Assembly (NCBI GenBank): GCA_036781505.1
Contig: DAIQAV010000057.1
Coordinates: 1-11,835 of the forward strand
Length of the DNA: 11,835 nucleotides
Direction: 5' to 3'
Source of the DNA: FEN-680 sp036781505
Lineage (GTDB): Bacteria > Actinomycetota > Geothermincolia > Fen-727 > Anoxymicrobiaceae
A model generated the notes under the pieces. The model made no database searches. It worked only from the letters and a program-made list of their open reading frames with translations, and was not told the DNA's origin. Shown here piece after piece: positions 1-5,695 of this stretch. Made by a program: the position numbers and the translations under genes. Position 1 is the first letter of the stretch. The number at the start of each line of letters is the position of its first letter.

Positions 1-300
1 GAGATGGAGCGGGCGCCGGTGAAGAGCCGCGACCTGGGGGGGCACCTGGGCGAGACGGTGAGCCTGGTCGGGTGGGTCATCGCGCAGAGGCGCGCCGTCA
101 CCAGGAAGCGCGAGTACATGCAGTTCCTCACCCTTGAGGACCTCACCGGCACGTTCGAGGCCACGATCTTCCCCAGGGAGTACGAGCGGCTGGGCAGGCT
201 CATCGGGATGTCGCGCATACTGCGCGTCACCGGCCTGGTGAGCGACCGGGCGGGGGGGATCTCCCTCATCGCGAGCGACCTCGAACCGCTTGTCGTCTGA
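1..300 (+). CDS. dnaE: DNA polymerase III alpha subunit, C-terminal OB-fold fragment (5' truncated by window)
   Basis: This is the tail of a replicative polymerase catalytic subunit. The reading frame is open from base 1, so the gene continues upstream and the ATG at 4 is not a start. The 99 visible residues form an OB-fold nucleic-acid-binding domain: a beta strand with VSLVGWVIAQRR, a strand with MQFLTLEDLTGTFEATIF, then FPREYERLG and a final strand before the stop. The combination of a 'xFLTLEDLTGxFEAxIFPxxYE' pattern with a C-terminal location is characteristic of DnaE-family polymerases, where this domain contacts single-stranded template. The fragment cannot distinguish DnaE1 from the error-prone DnaE2/ImuC branch. 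Stop TGA at 298-300. Confidence 0.82.
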   Translation, partial: EMERAPVKSRDLGGHLGETVSLVGWVIAQRRAVTRKREYMQFLTLEDLTGTFEATIFPREYERLGRLIGMSRILRVTGLVSDRAGGISLIASDLEPLVV

Positions 301-414
301 TAATATTACTGTTGTGGGTTCCGCGGCCGGACTCACCCACCGGTCGCGCTCGATGCGCTCGCACCAACTGCGGTGGCGGTGGAGCGGCAGGATGCCCGCC
401 CAAGGAGGGCGACG

Positions 415-1506
415 ATGAGACTTTGCAGAGAGTGCGGCTTCCCCCGCAGGTTCTCCAGGTTCCTCGAGTGGCACACGGACGGGACGATCTCCAGCAGCGT
501 ACGGCCGAGGATACCTCTGATGTTCCTCGAGGTCGACGAGTGGGACACGATGTACGACGAGCTGGCGATGACCATCGGCGGACCGATCGAGCACATCGTG
601 GTCGAGGCGCAGAAACACATCGGCATGGACCTCTACGACATGGTCAAGGGCATCTACTGGAACATCAACGCCAAGCGCGTCCCCAACAGCCGCTACCTCC
701 GTCCCGAGTGGCTGGGCCGAGTGATCGTCTGGGGCATGCGCAACGACCTGGCCGGGCTGGGCGCCGGGCGGGCGCACCTGGAGAGCTACCGGGCGGGCGA
801 CCACCTGACGCATCGCTTCGCGAATCCCTGCCTGATGCCATTGATCGTCGGCAACAGCCAGGGAATATACGAGTCTATCGAGCGGATGCCCGGGTCCAAG
901 GCCGGCTTCAAGATGGATGGCGACGACCTGCTGGTCTACCTGATGCACGCCGAGGAGAAGCCCGTCTCCGAGGACCGGCTCTACCTGGAGGAGGCCCATG
1001 GAGGGCCTGGACCTCTGTCGTATGACACCTGCCCGGCCTGCCGGGTCCCACGCAAGATGGCGCTCTCTCTCGAGTGGCACATAGACCGCGGAGAGATCTC
1101 CAACCCGCTGAGCGGCAAGCGCGAGGACATGATGGCCGTGCAGTCCATCAACGCGATCCTGCGCGAGCTGGAGCGCGAGCTGGGCGAGGAGGTCATCGAC
1201 ATCGTCTTCCGCGCCCAGAAGTGGTACTCGCTGTCGCGCCTGGAGGAGACGGGGGCGAGCAAGAAGCAGCCCGAGGAGTTCTGGCCTGCCTATCTCGAAG
1301 ACATGGCGCTGCGCGGTCTCGGCCACCCGGTGGAGTTCGAGCCGTTGAGCGATGAGGTGACGGTCAAGATCACCAATGCGTACAACCAGGACCTCTTCGC
1401 CGCGAGGGTCGCCGCGGGGCTCGAGGCGCTCACCGGGAGAGCGACGACGGTCGAGTGGGAAAAGCGCGAGCACGATGACGCGAGCTATACGATAAGAGCA
1501 TCCTGA
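415..1506 (+). CDS. Uncharacterised protein with internal duplication of a CxxC...LEWHxD module
   Basis: I do not recognise this 363-residue protein. The ATG at 415 is chosen because a strong AAGGAGG (402-408) lies 6 nt before it; an upstream GTG at 373 has no such site. The protein is two copies of one module. Copy 1 opens with C4xxC7, P10 R11, then L17-E-W-H20-x-D22. Copy 2 has the same residues at identical spacing: C206xxC209, P212 R213, L219-E-W-H222-x-D224. Each is followed by an amphipathic helix with a related 'I-V-x-x-A-Q-K' stretch (IVVEAQKH and IVFRAQKW), and each ends in a mixed alpha/beta segment (about residues 130-195 and 290-363). The CxxC plus His could bind zinc, a cluster or heme. 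The second half of each copy loosely recalls the V4R/heme-NO-binding-like fold; that is weak inference. There is no signal peptide or membrane segment, so it is probably cytoplasmic. Stop at 1504-1506. Confidence 0.8.
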   Translation: MRLCRECGFPRRFSRFLEWHTDGTISSSVRPRIPLMFLEVDEWDTMYDELAMTIGGPIEHIVVEAQKHIGMDLYDMVKGIYWNINAKRVPNSRYLRPEWLGRVIVWGMRNDLAGLGAGRAHLESYRAGDHLTHRFANPCLMPLIVGNSQGIYESIERMPGSKAGFKMDGDDLLVYLMHAEEKPVSEDRLYLEEAHGGPGPLSYDTCPACRVPRKMALSLEWHIDRGEISNPLSGKREDMMAVQSINAILRELERELGEEVIDIVFRAQKWYSLSRLEETGASKKQPEEFWPAYLEDMALRGLGHPVEFEPLSDEVTVKITNAYNQDLFAARVAAGLEALTGRATTVEWEKREHDDASYTIRAS

Positions 1507-1542
1507 AGGTGGAGTCGCGCGGAACGTTTGCGTTCAAGCGCG

Positions 1543-1629
1543 ATGCCGGCCGGAGGGCTTCGCGGCATTCTGACGAGTCGCGGAGATTGATTGCGTGTAA
1601 TCGTTATGCCGGCAAGAGGGCTTCGCGGG
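1543..1629. repeat. Pair of imperfect 24-bp direct repeats
   Basis: Two copies of ATGCCGGCnnGAGGGCTTCGCGG lie at 1543-1566 and 1606-1629, 63 bp apart. They differ at two inner positions and at the last base. Copy 1 can also fold on itself (ATGCCG at 1543-1548 with CGGCAT at 1563-1568). An 11-mer of copy 2, ATGCCGGCAAG, recurs at 11036-11046. The 163-bp gap between the duplicated-module gene and the acyltransferase holds these repeats and the palindrome at 1629-1639, and no gene that I can see. Confidence 0.55.
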
Positions 1630-1639
1630 GGTCAGACCC
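1629..1639. repeat. Short palindrome GGGTC-A-GACCC
   Basis: This is a perfect 5+1+5 inverted repeat. The overlapping 11-mer GGGGTCAGACC (1628-1638) is found again, on the minus strand, inside the 29-bp palindrome at 6861-6889. Both copies are intergenic. I recall GGGGTCAGACC-type palindromes as frequent intergenic repeats in genomes with REP-associated transposases, but no transposase is visible here. Confidence 0.45.
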
Positions 1640-1669
1640 TTTGTGTTGCATTCGGGAGATGAAGTCAAC

Positions 1670-2431
1670 TTGGACATCAGCAGCATGATCACTTACGAGG
1701 GGCTTCGCCTGTTCCTGGGGCCCTTATACTCCATGCACCTGCGTATGCGCTGCGAAGGCGCGGACAACGTCCCGGAGAGCGGGGGCGGGCTGCTGGTGGC
1801 AAACCACAGGTCTTATGCCGACCCGCTGGTGCTCGGCTACTGCATCGAGAGGTTCATCAACTTCGCCGCCGGCTCGCACCTCTACCTGGTCCCCGGCAGC
1901 AGGTCGATCTTCAAGATGATCGGATTCTTCGAGATGAACATCTACGGCGGCGAGCAAGGTGACCAGAGCCTTGGGGAGGGCGCGAGGCTTCTTTCGAATG
2001 GCGAGCTCATCGGTCTTTTCCCCGAGGGCATCGAGTCTTTCATGCACGTCTACAGCGCGAGCAGGATCGCGCAGTTCAAGACCGGGTTCGCCAAGCTCGC
2101 CCTGGAAAACCGCGTGCCGATCATCCCCGCCGCGATCATCGCCAGCGAGGAGAAAGAGATAATCAAGCTTCCCGGGCGCCTGGTGTCCTCGTTCGTGAAG
2201 CACCCCGACGCCCGCAAGGGCATCGACCTCATCACCTACCGGCACGTCCTGTGCAGGATCGGCAGGCCCATCGACCTGTCCGCGTACTACGGCGAGGAAG
2301 AGACCAAGTCCGTGATAGACCAGATCGCGGCCAAGGTGCGCCGGATAGTGATCAAGCTCTACGACGGAGAGGACCTGGACAGGTTCGTGACCGGCGAGAC
2401 GCCCTTCAACTTCGCCCTCGACCGCGTCTAG
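1670..2431 (+). CDS. 1-acyl-glycerol-3-phosphate acyltransferase (PlsC/LPLAT family)
   Basis: It probably transfers an acyl chain to lysophosphatidic acid or a related lysolipid at the inner face of the membrane, in phospholipid synthesis. Motif I is NHRSYAD (H46 and D51, the HX4D catalytic pair); motif III is FPEG (F117-G120), which binds the glycerol phosphate; motif IV is the VPIIPAAI segment. Motif II (usually near GxxFIxR) is divergent. At 253 residues it is the normal family size. The start is uncertain: TTG at 1670 has GGGAG 11 nt upstream; GTG at 1643 and ATG at 1685 are in frame and possible, and none has an ideal ribosome site. The stop TAG (2429-2431) is formed at the junction with the palindromic element: TA belongs to the flank and G is the first element base. 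It converges on the desulfurase gene. The physiological acceptor cannot be read from sequence. Confidence 0.85.
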   Translation: MDISSMITYEGLRLFLGPLYSMHLRMRCEGADNVPESGGGLLVANHRSYADPLVLGYCIERFINFAAGSHLYLVPGSRSIFKMIGFFEMNIYGGEQGDQSLGEGARLLSNGELIGLFPEGIESFMHVYSASRIAQFKTGFAKLALENRVPIIPAAIIASEEKEIIKLPGRLVSSFVKHPDARKGIDLITYRHVLCRIGRPIDLSAYYGEEETKSVIDQIAAKVRRIVIKLYDGEDLDRFVTGETPFNFALDRV

Positions 2432-2537
2432 GGACAGGTACTTTCCACTTCTTTTTCTACTCCGGACAAATGTCCTCGAATTCAAGCGGTAAGCCAATCG
2501 TGTGAGTAGAAAAAGAAGTGGAAAGTACCTGTCCCTA
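2429..2537. repeat. 105-bp palindromic MITE-like element with 32-bp perfect inverted ends and TA flanks
   Basis: Bases 2431-2462 and 2504-2535 are exact reverse complements (32 bp each), starting GGGACAGGTACTTTCCAC. They enclose a 41-nt centre (2463-2503) that holds a small GGAC-AAAT-GTCC hairpin. TA sits on both outer edges (2429-2430 and 2536-2537), as expected of a TA target-site duplication, although two chance TAs cannot be excluded. The arms are AT-richer than the flanking genes. The element lies exactly between two convergent genes and contributes the G of both TAG stops. It has no coding capacity. In RNA it would form a very stable hairpin and could end transcription from both sides, although no clear U-run follows the stem. 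Confidence 0.8.
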
Positions 2538-3701
2538 TTTGGTGAGGGGGGACATCGCGCGCAGGCGCTTCACGATCGGTGGGAGCTGCTCGATGACGTA
2601 GTCGACCTCTGCTTCGGTGGTGCCGCGGCCGAGCGAGAAGCGCACCGAGCCGTGGGCCTCGAGCGTCGGCACTCCCAGGGCCAGCAGCACGTGCGAGGGC
2701 TCGAGCGCCTCCGAGGAGCACGCCGAGCCGGTCGAGGCGCAGATGCCCACTGTGTCGAGCTGAAGGCAGATGGCCTCTCCCTCGATGTACGAGATGCCGA
2801 TGTGGACGTTGTTGGGCAGCCGCGCGTCAGGGTGGCCGTTGAGGGCGATGTCCTCCATCGCGCCCAGCAGGCCATCCGCCAGGCGATCGCGCATAGCCTT
2901 GATCCTGGGGACCTTGGCCTCCATCTCCGCGGCGGCCAGCTCCGCCGCCGCGCCGAACCCGGCGATGCCGCCGATGTTCTCGGTGCCGGCGCGCATGCCC
3001 CGCTCCTGCTCTCCCCCGTGGATGAACCTCGCAACGCGGGTGCCTCTCCTGATGTAGATGGCTCCGACGCCCTTGGGGCCGTAGAGCTTGTGGGCCGACA
3101 TCGACAGCATGTCCACGCCCATCTCCTCGACGTCGACGGGTATGTTCCCGACCGTCTGGACCGCATCCGTGTGAAGGTAGACGCCGGCCTCGCGGCATAT
3201 TCTCGAGATCTCCGATATCGGCTCGATGGTGCCGACCTCGTTGTTGGCATGCATGACGGAGACCAGGGCCGTCTCGGGCGTGATGGCTGCCTTGATGTCA
3301 GCCGGGTCGACCAGGCCGGTGGAGTCGACCTCGACGAAGGTGGCGCCGTAACCGATCGACTGCAGGAACTCGGCGGTCTCCAGCACGGCGTGGTGCTCGA
3401 TCCTGGTGGTGACGATGTCCTTGGGCCCGTCGCCCCGAGCCTGCAGCACTCCCCTCAAAGCCATGTTGTCCGACTCGCTGCCGCCGGAGGTGAAGTAGAC
3501 CTCGTCGGGCGAGGCGTTGATGAGCGCGGCGACCTTGCGGCGCGACTCCTCTATCGCCTGCTTCGACTCCCTGCCGATCGCATAAAGCGCCGACGGGTTC
3601 CCGTACTTCGACGCCAGGTACGGCTGCATCGCGACCGCCACCTCCGTCGCCGGCGGGGTCGTCGCCGCGTGGTCCATGTAAACTGTTTTGATCTCGGACA
3701 C
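2535..3701 (-). CDS. iscS: Cysteine desulfurase (NifS/IscS family)
   Basis: This PLP enzyme takes sulfur from L-cysteine, leaving alanine and an enzyme persulfide that feeds iron-sulfur cluster or thio-nucleoside synthesis in the cytoplasm. In the 388 residues: YMDHAATTPP at the N-terminus, TSGGSESDN in the cofactor pocket, EHHA (H103-H104), NNEVGTIEPI, the PLP lysine K205 in SAHKLYGPKG, RAGTENI, and the catalytic C328 in STGSACSS followed by ALEPSHVL. Positions match the class I enzymes closely (E. coli IscS uses K206 and C328). The GTG start at 3701-3699 is preceded by GGAAGAG; an ATG eight codons later would remove part of the conserved start. A perfect -10 box lies upstream. No iscU scaffold gene follows; the IscR-like regulator lies 1.3 kb away on the same strand. 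The stop TAG (2537-2535) uses the edge of the palindrome. nifS would be an equally fair name. Confidence 0.95.
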   Translation of the reverse strand: MSEIKTVYMDHAATTPPATEVAVAMQPYLASKYGNPSALYAIGRESKQAIEESRRKVAALINASPDEVYFTSGGSESDNMALRGVLQARGDGPKDIVTTRIEHHAVLETAEFLQSIGYGATFVEVDSTGLVDPADIKAAITPETALVSVMHANNEVGTIEPISEISRICREAGVYLHTDAVQTVGNIPVDVEEMGVDMLSMSAHKLYGPKGVGAIYIRRGTRVARFIHGGEQERGMRAGTENIGGIAGFGAAAELAAAEMEAKVPRIKAMRDRLADGLLGAMEDIALNGHPDARLPNNVHIGISYIEGEAICLQLDTVGICASTGSACSSEALEPSHVLLALGVPTLEAHGSVRFSLGRGTTEAEVDYVIEQLPPIVKRLRAMSPLTK

Positions 3702-3742
3702 CTCTTCCAGGTCGCTGGCCTCACGGCCGTTCTTTTGGGGCT

Positions 3743-3748
3743 ATTATA
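3743..3748 (-). promoter_or_regulatory. Candidate -10 box for the cysteine desulfurase gene
   Basis: Read on the minus strand this is TATAAT, about 41 nt before the GTG start. No good -35 hexamer is seen 16-18 nt upstream, which leaves room for activator dependence or a chance match. Read on the plus strand the overlapping TATTAT (3742-3747) could serve the divergent methyltransferase gene. I see no convincing IscR-type operator. Confidence 0.45.
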
Positions 3749-3775
3749 GAGGTAGTTACCGGGGAGTTGGAGGCT

Positions 3776-3805
3776 GAGGAGGTCTGCTGGGTGTTGCCAT
3801 CATGA
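3776..3805 (+). promoter_or_regulatory. Strong ribosome site followed by a four-codon leader frame overlapping the methyltransferase start
   Basis: GAGGAGGT (3776-3783) is a near-ideal Shine-Dalgarno, but it lies 18 nt before the ATG at 3802, too far for normal initiation. It is well placed (8 nt) for GTG at 3791, which opens the frame GTG TTG CCA TCA TGA (3791-3805, M-L-P-S). Its TGA overlaps the methyltransferase ATG as ATGA, the usual arrangement for termination-reinitiation coupling. Translation of the leader is inference; no expression data can be seen here. Confidence 0.4.
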
Positions 3806-5052
3806 AGACGCTCTACGAGGAGGACGCCCTCTCGACCGAGGAGCGGCTCAAGACCGTCATCAACCTACAGGTTCCCGACCGTACGCCCTCCTGCCCGTTC
3901 ATCTACTACTTCGCCGCGCGCTACGCCGGCATCACCGCCCACGAGCTGACCTCCGACCCCGCCAGTTACAGGGCGGCGATTGACCTTTGCTTCGACGAGC
4001 TCGGCCCCTGGGACATCTACTATCCCGTAAACCCGCGATACCCGGAGGTGTACTCGTTCATCATGCCGATGAAGGCGCGCTGGCCGGGCATCGACCTCGA
4101 CGAGGACAGCGCCTGCCAGCTCCTCGAGGGCGAGCTGATGAAGTCGGAGGACTACCAGTGGGTCATCGAGGCGGGCCGCAGCCACAGGCACCTCGCCTAC
4201 CTGGTCTACTTCGTGGAGATGATCGCCCGGGCCTGGGACATCAAGAGCGGGCGCAAAGCTTACGCCCACGTCCTGCCGCGGCTGGCGATGCACCTGGCCG
4301 GCTGGCGCCGGGAGTTCGCCTCCTTCTCCAGGCGCGGAGTCACCACTCTCTACGGCTTCCTGCCCGAGGCCGCGTTCGACAGCTTCTCTCTCTCCCGCGG
4401 CCTGGTCGAGTTCGTCAAGGACTGCATGCGGCGCCCCGACGAGGTCGCCGCGGCCGCGGACGCCCTCACCGACAGCTACTACTTCGTGACGCGCCTGATA
4501 ACCGCGCTGGTGGGTGTGCCCCGCGCGGAGATATTCGTCCATCGGTCATCCAACGACTTTATCTCGCCCGAGATGTTCAAGGCGCTTTCTTTCCCTTCGC
4601 TCAAGAGGCTGGTGGACAGGCTGGTCGCGGCCGGGATCTCGCCGGTGCTCCACCTCGACGGCAACTGGGACGAGAACCTCGCCACCCTGCGCCAGCTCCC
4701 CGCGGGCAACTGCGTCGCCCAGTTTGACGGCAGCACGGACATCTTCCTCGCCAAGCGCGTCATCGGGGACCGCATCTGCATCATGGGGGATGTCCCGGCG
4801 ACGATGCTCAGCCTGGGGTCGGTGAGCGAGGTCGACGAGTACTGCCACAGGCTCATCGAGGAGGTCGGCCTGGGAGGTGGGTTCATCATGGGCGCGGGCT
4901 GCGAGATCCCGCCCGACGCGAAACCCGCCAACGTCAGGGCGATGCTTCAGTCGGTGGTAAGGTACGGCTACGTGCGCGTAGCGGAGCCGCACGCGGTGCG
5001 CTCGAAGGTCAGGGCGAGGGTCAGCCCTGTCGCTTTTCCCACTGCTCCCTGA
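3802..5052 (+). CDS. Uroporphyrinogen decarboxylase (URO-D)/MtaA-CmuA-like methyltransferase
   Basis: The 416-residue protein has the URO-D TIM-barrel fold as used by cobamide-dependent methyltransferases rather than a heme-pathway HemE. Signs are the N-terminal STEERLKTVINLQVPDRTP, a long variable central region with many aromatic residues, LHLDGNWDENL (H284), QFDGSTDI, GDVPATML, and the C-terminal GGGFIMGAGCEIPPDAKPAN (C367). In MtaA/CmuA relatives a His and Cys set binds zinc to activate a thiol such as coenzyme M; H284 and C367 are candidates here. HemE usually has about 340-360 residues and an N-terminal RxPVWxMRQAGR motif, which is absent. The substrate is unknown, and no corrinoid protein or activase lies in the window. 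The ATG at 3802 follows a possible leader frame. The 3' end overlaps the convergent Rrf2 gene by 32 bp. Confidence 0.78.
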   Translation: MKTLYEEDALSTEERLKTVINLQVPDRTPSCPFIYYFAARYAGITAHELTSDPASYRAAIDLCFDELGPWDIYYPVNPRYPEVYSFIMPMKARWPGIDLDEDSACQLLEGELMKSEDYQWVIEAGRSHRHLAYLVYFVEMIARAWDIKSGRKAYAHVLPRLAMHLAGWRREFASFSRRGVTTLYGFLPEAAFDSFSLSRGLVEFVKDCMRRPDEVAAAADALTDSYYFVTRLITALVGVPRAEIFVHRSSNDFISPEMFKALSFPSLKRLVDRLVAAGISPVLHLDGNWDENLATLRQLPAGNCVAQFDGSTDIFLAKRVIGDRICIMGDVPATMLSLGSVSEVDEYCHRLIEEVGLGGGFIMGAGCEIPPDAKPANVRAMLQSVVRYGYVRVAEPHAVRSKVRARVSPVAFPTAP

Positions 5053-5440
5053 GGTCGGCCAGCGTCTTGCCGGCGAGAACGCCGCGCATGGCTCCTGTGA
5101 CCTCACACCAGAGATCCCGCACCACGCATTCGTCGGCCCTGCCGCAGACCGAGCTGTCGCGGACGCACTCGACCGGGGATATGTCGCCCTCCAGCGCCTC
5201 GAATATCTCGTCGAGCCTTATCTCGGCGGTCGGCCTTCCCAGCCGGTAGCCGCCCGCGGCGCCCCGCTCGGCGATGACCAGGCCGCGGTTTCTCAAGAGC
5301 GTCATCATGTGCTCGAGGTAGCGCTTGGATATCGCCTGCCTGGCGGCGATGTCCTTCAACAGGACCAGCCCGTCGTCCCCATTAACGGCGAGGTCGAGCA
5401 TCGCTCGCATTCCGTATCTTGCTCTCGTCGAAAACTTCAA
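5021..5440 (-). CDS. Rrf2-family regulator, IscR-like
   Basis: This DNA-binding regulator probably senses iron-sulfur status through a [2Fe-2S] cluster. The start is TTG at 5440-5438, giving MKFSTRARYGMRAMLDLA, the standard Rrf2 opening; AGGGGAGGG lies 5 nt upstream, and frames starting further out have no such site. The 139 residues hold a winged helix (about 1-70, with the recognition segment ISKRYLEHMMTLLRNRGL and the wing ERGAAGGYRLGRP), a dimerisation helix (LDEIFEALEGD) and three cysteines, C92, C99 and C105. These nearly superpose on the cluster ligands of E. coli IscR (C92, C98, C104), with one extra residue between the first two. Another cysteine, C112, lies beyond. Its expected partner, the cysteine desulfurase, is on the same strand but beyond the methyltransferase gene, so it could act on the 3702-3801 region. 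CymR-type sulfur sensing is the alternative. Confidence 0.9.
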   Translation of the reverse strand: MKFSTRARYGMRAMLDLAVNGDDGLVLLKDIAARQAISKRYLEHMMTLLRNRGLVIAERGAAGGYRLGRPTAEIRLDEIFEALEGDISPVECVRDSSVCGRADECVVRDLWCEVTGAMRGVLAGKTLADLREQWEKRQG

Positions 5441-5637
5441 AGGAGCCCTCCCCTGTGTGTGCAGGATGCCCGGCACCCGGCTGGAAACAAGCCTTGTTCA
5501 TCGTGCCGGCAGGTTAAAATCTAGCATGCCGATAGGAATACGGTCAACGACGCGGACTGCCCGCCGGGAACGCGGAGGTGGCACCGGGACGGTCGCCGCG
5601 AGGGAGCGGCGGGGTGGTGTGGCCCCACCTTTTTGCT

Positions 5638-5643
5638 TATAAT
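5638..5643 (+). promoter_or_regulatory. -10 box of the FBP aldolase/phosphatase gene
   Basis: A perfect TATAAT, 52 nt before the ATG, in a locally AT-rich patch of otherwise GC-rich DNA. The hexamer 17 nt upstream (TGGTGT, 5615-5620) is a poor -35. The predicted transcript would start near 5650 and immediately enter the palindrome at 5653-5665. The rest of the 255-bp gap between the Rrf2 gene and the aldolase gene (5441-5695) shows no gene. Confidence 0.55.
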
Positions 5644-5652
5644 GTTCAGACT

Positions 5653-5665
5653 TCTCCATTGGAGA
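5653..5665. promoter_or_regulatory. Candidate operator, perfect 13-bp palindrome TCTCCA-T-TGGAGA
   Basis: This is a 6+1+6 perfect inverted repeat beginning about 10 bp downstream of the TATAAT box, at roughly +3 of the predicted transcript. A repressor bound here would block initiation or early elongation. No regulator is assigned; I saw no second copy in the window. Confidence 0.4.
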
Positions 5666-5695
5666 TGTGGGATCCGGTAGTCAAGGAGGTTGGAT

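Noticed and set aside
314..340. Hairpin GTGGGT/ACCCAC after the polymerase gene as terminator
   Set aside because: Only six base pairs with a 15-nt loop and no following T-run.
312..1025. Plus-strand frame overlapping the start of the duplicated-module gene
   Set aside because: Arg/Gly/Pro/His-rich translation typical of an out-of-frame GC-rich shadow; the competing frame has a strong ribosome site and an internal repeat.
1543..1629. CRISPR array
   Set aside because: Only two repeat units, imperfect, with no further units and no cas genes.
2502..3749. Long plus-strand open frame (about 415 codons) opposite the desulfurase gene
   Set aside because: It mirrors a well-conserved enzyme on the other strand; the translation is rich in Arg, Gly, Val and Asp without motifs, as expected for antisense of GC-rich coding DNA.
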